In this document: one piece after another, positions 5,642-6,032 of the stretch | Layout of the letters: each line of letters starts with the position of its first letter | How positions within the stretch are numbered: the stretch's first letter is position 1 | Origin: Actinomycetota bacterium | GTDB taxonomy: Bacteria; Actinomycetota; Nitriliruptoria; Nitriliruptorales; JAHWKO01 | DNA length: 6,032 nucleotides | Reading direction: 5' to 3' | NCBI GenBank assembly: GCA_019347855.1 | Contig: JAHWKO010000114.1 | Location: 1 to 6,032, forward strand | The notes under the pieces: generated by a model | The model's input: only the letters and a program-made list of their open reading frames with translations | Told to the model about the DNA's origin: nothing | The model's database searches: none | Made by a program: the position numbers and the translations under genes

Positions 5642-6032
5642 AGCGCCACCGTCGCGACCAGCCCGCCGGCCACCGCCGCTACGGTGGACCAGGCGATGGC
5701 GCCCGCGGTCACGCGGACGTCGAGCCCGTAGGCGTGGGCGACCACCAGCCCGTTGATCCCCGAGGGCATCGCCGCCTGGAGCAGATAGGCGTCGGGCAGG
5801 CGCACCAGCGCCACCGAGGCCAGCACCAGGAGCCCGGGAGCGACGCCCATGCGCAGCACCAGCGCGACGGCCACCGGCCTGGTGAAGGACGGCAGCGCGC
5901 GCCAGCCGCCCTCCTCGGCCTCGGCGAGCAGCTCGAGCAGGATCGGCAGCTCGGGCTTGTGGTCGAGCTCGCCGGAGAGGACGGTCAGCGGGTCCTCGTC
6001 GAGCACGGCGAGCAGCTCCTCATCGGAGAGGC
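5638..6032 (-). CDS. AEC (auxin efflux carrier) family transporter, C-terminal part
   Basis: The frame is open to the window edge, so this is the 3' part of a longer gene; the GTG at 6006 need not be its start. Counting from that codon, hydrophobic helices lie at about 44-68, 74-92 and 98-121. The segment YLLQAAMPSGINGLVVAHAYG (74-94) is the well-known AEC motif (QAAMP-x-x-x-N-x-L-V-x-A-x-x-Y-G), a broken helix at the core of these BART-superfamily permeases. They export or import auxin-like or carboxylate compounds; the substrate is unknown here. Upstream of the helices is a markedly charged stretch (LSDEELLAVLDEDP and residues 11-36), longer than expected for the central loop. The TGA stop (5640-5638) overlaps the dtd GTG start in a GTGA arrangement, suggesting translational coupling. 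Confidence 0.75.
   Translation of the reverse strand, partial: LSDEELLAVLDEDPLTVLSGELDHKPELPILLELLAEAEEGGWRALPSFTRPVAVALVLRMGVAPGLLVLASVALVRLPDAYLLQAAMPSGINGLVVAHAYGLDVRVTAGAIAWSTVAAVAGGLVATVAL

Noticed and set aside
5417..5731. Plus-strand 104-residue reading frame over the dtd/pilin junction
   Set aside because: Its first part looks protein-like but it then reads antisense through the clear dtd N-terminus and the AEC gene, and there is no ribosome site.

Overview
The window looks like chromosomal DNA from a high-GC actinobacterium. The evidence is strong G/C bias at third codon positions, frequent GTG starts, an F420-type LLM oxidoreductase, and a probably leaderless gene with an actinobacterial-type -10 (TAGCCT). 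I cannot name the genus from sequence alone. All genes belong to known families, and I do not see a wholly new multi-gene system. The most informative parts are a riboswitch with a legible switching mechanism and a recombined gene junction.

Positions 1-535 are a non-coding leader. A tiny remnant of a sensor histidine kinase C-terminus (159-230, + strand) sits in otherwise unreadable sequence. It is followed by a probable -10 element and a yybP-ykoY type manganese riboswitch (421-508). The 3' side of the riboswitch P1 stem can instead pair with the Shine-Dalgarno of the next gene, so Mn2+ should turn translation on. That gene (536-1615, +) is a TerC/Alx family membrane protein, a fitting Mn2+ exporter target.

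Positions 1608-1632 are a perfect 10-bp hairpin containing the stop codons of both the TerC gene and the convergent ABC gene pair. The pair is a two-gene operon on the minus strand: an ATPase (2382-3326 or 3359) overlapping by 17 bp an ABC-2 type permease (1625-2398). Together they make a drug or lipid-type exporter. A short divergent promoter region separates the ATPase from a plus-strand lytic transglycosylase lipoprotein (3405-4304), which is probably translated from a leaderless mRNA.

The transglycosylase stop directly abuts the stop of a minus-strand LLM-class F420-dependent oxidoreductase (4305-5069). Upstream of that gene on the minus strand lie three broken or partial genes. A pilin-like C-terminal fragment (5107-5505) runs out of frame into the first third of a D-aminoacyl-tRNA deacylase gene (dtd, 5393-5641). 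The GTG start of dtd overlaps the stop of an AEC-family transporter that runs off the window end (5638-6032). The dtd/pilin arrangement is best explained by a single deletion that removed the 3' part of dtd and the 5' part of a pilin gene, although an assembly misjoin cannot be excluded.
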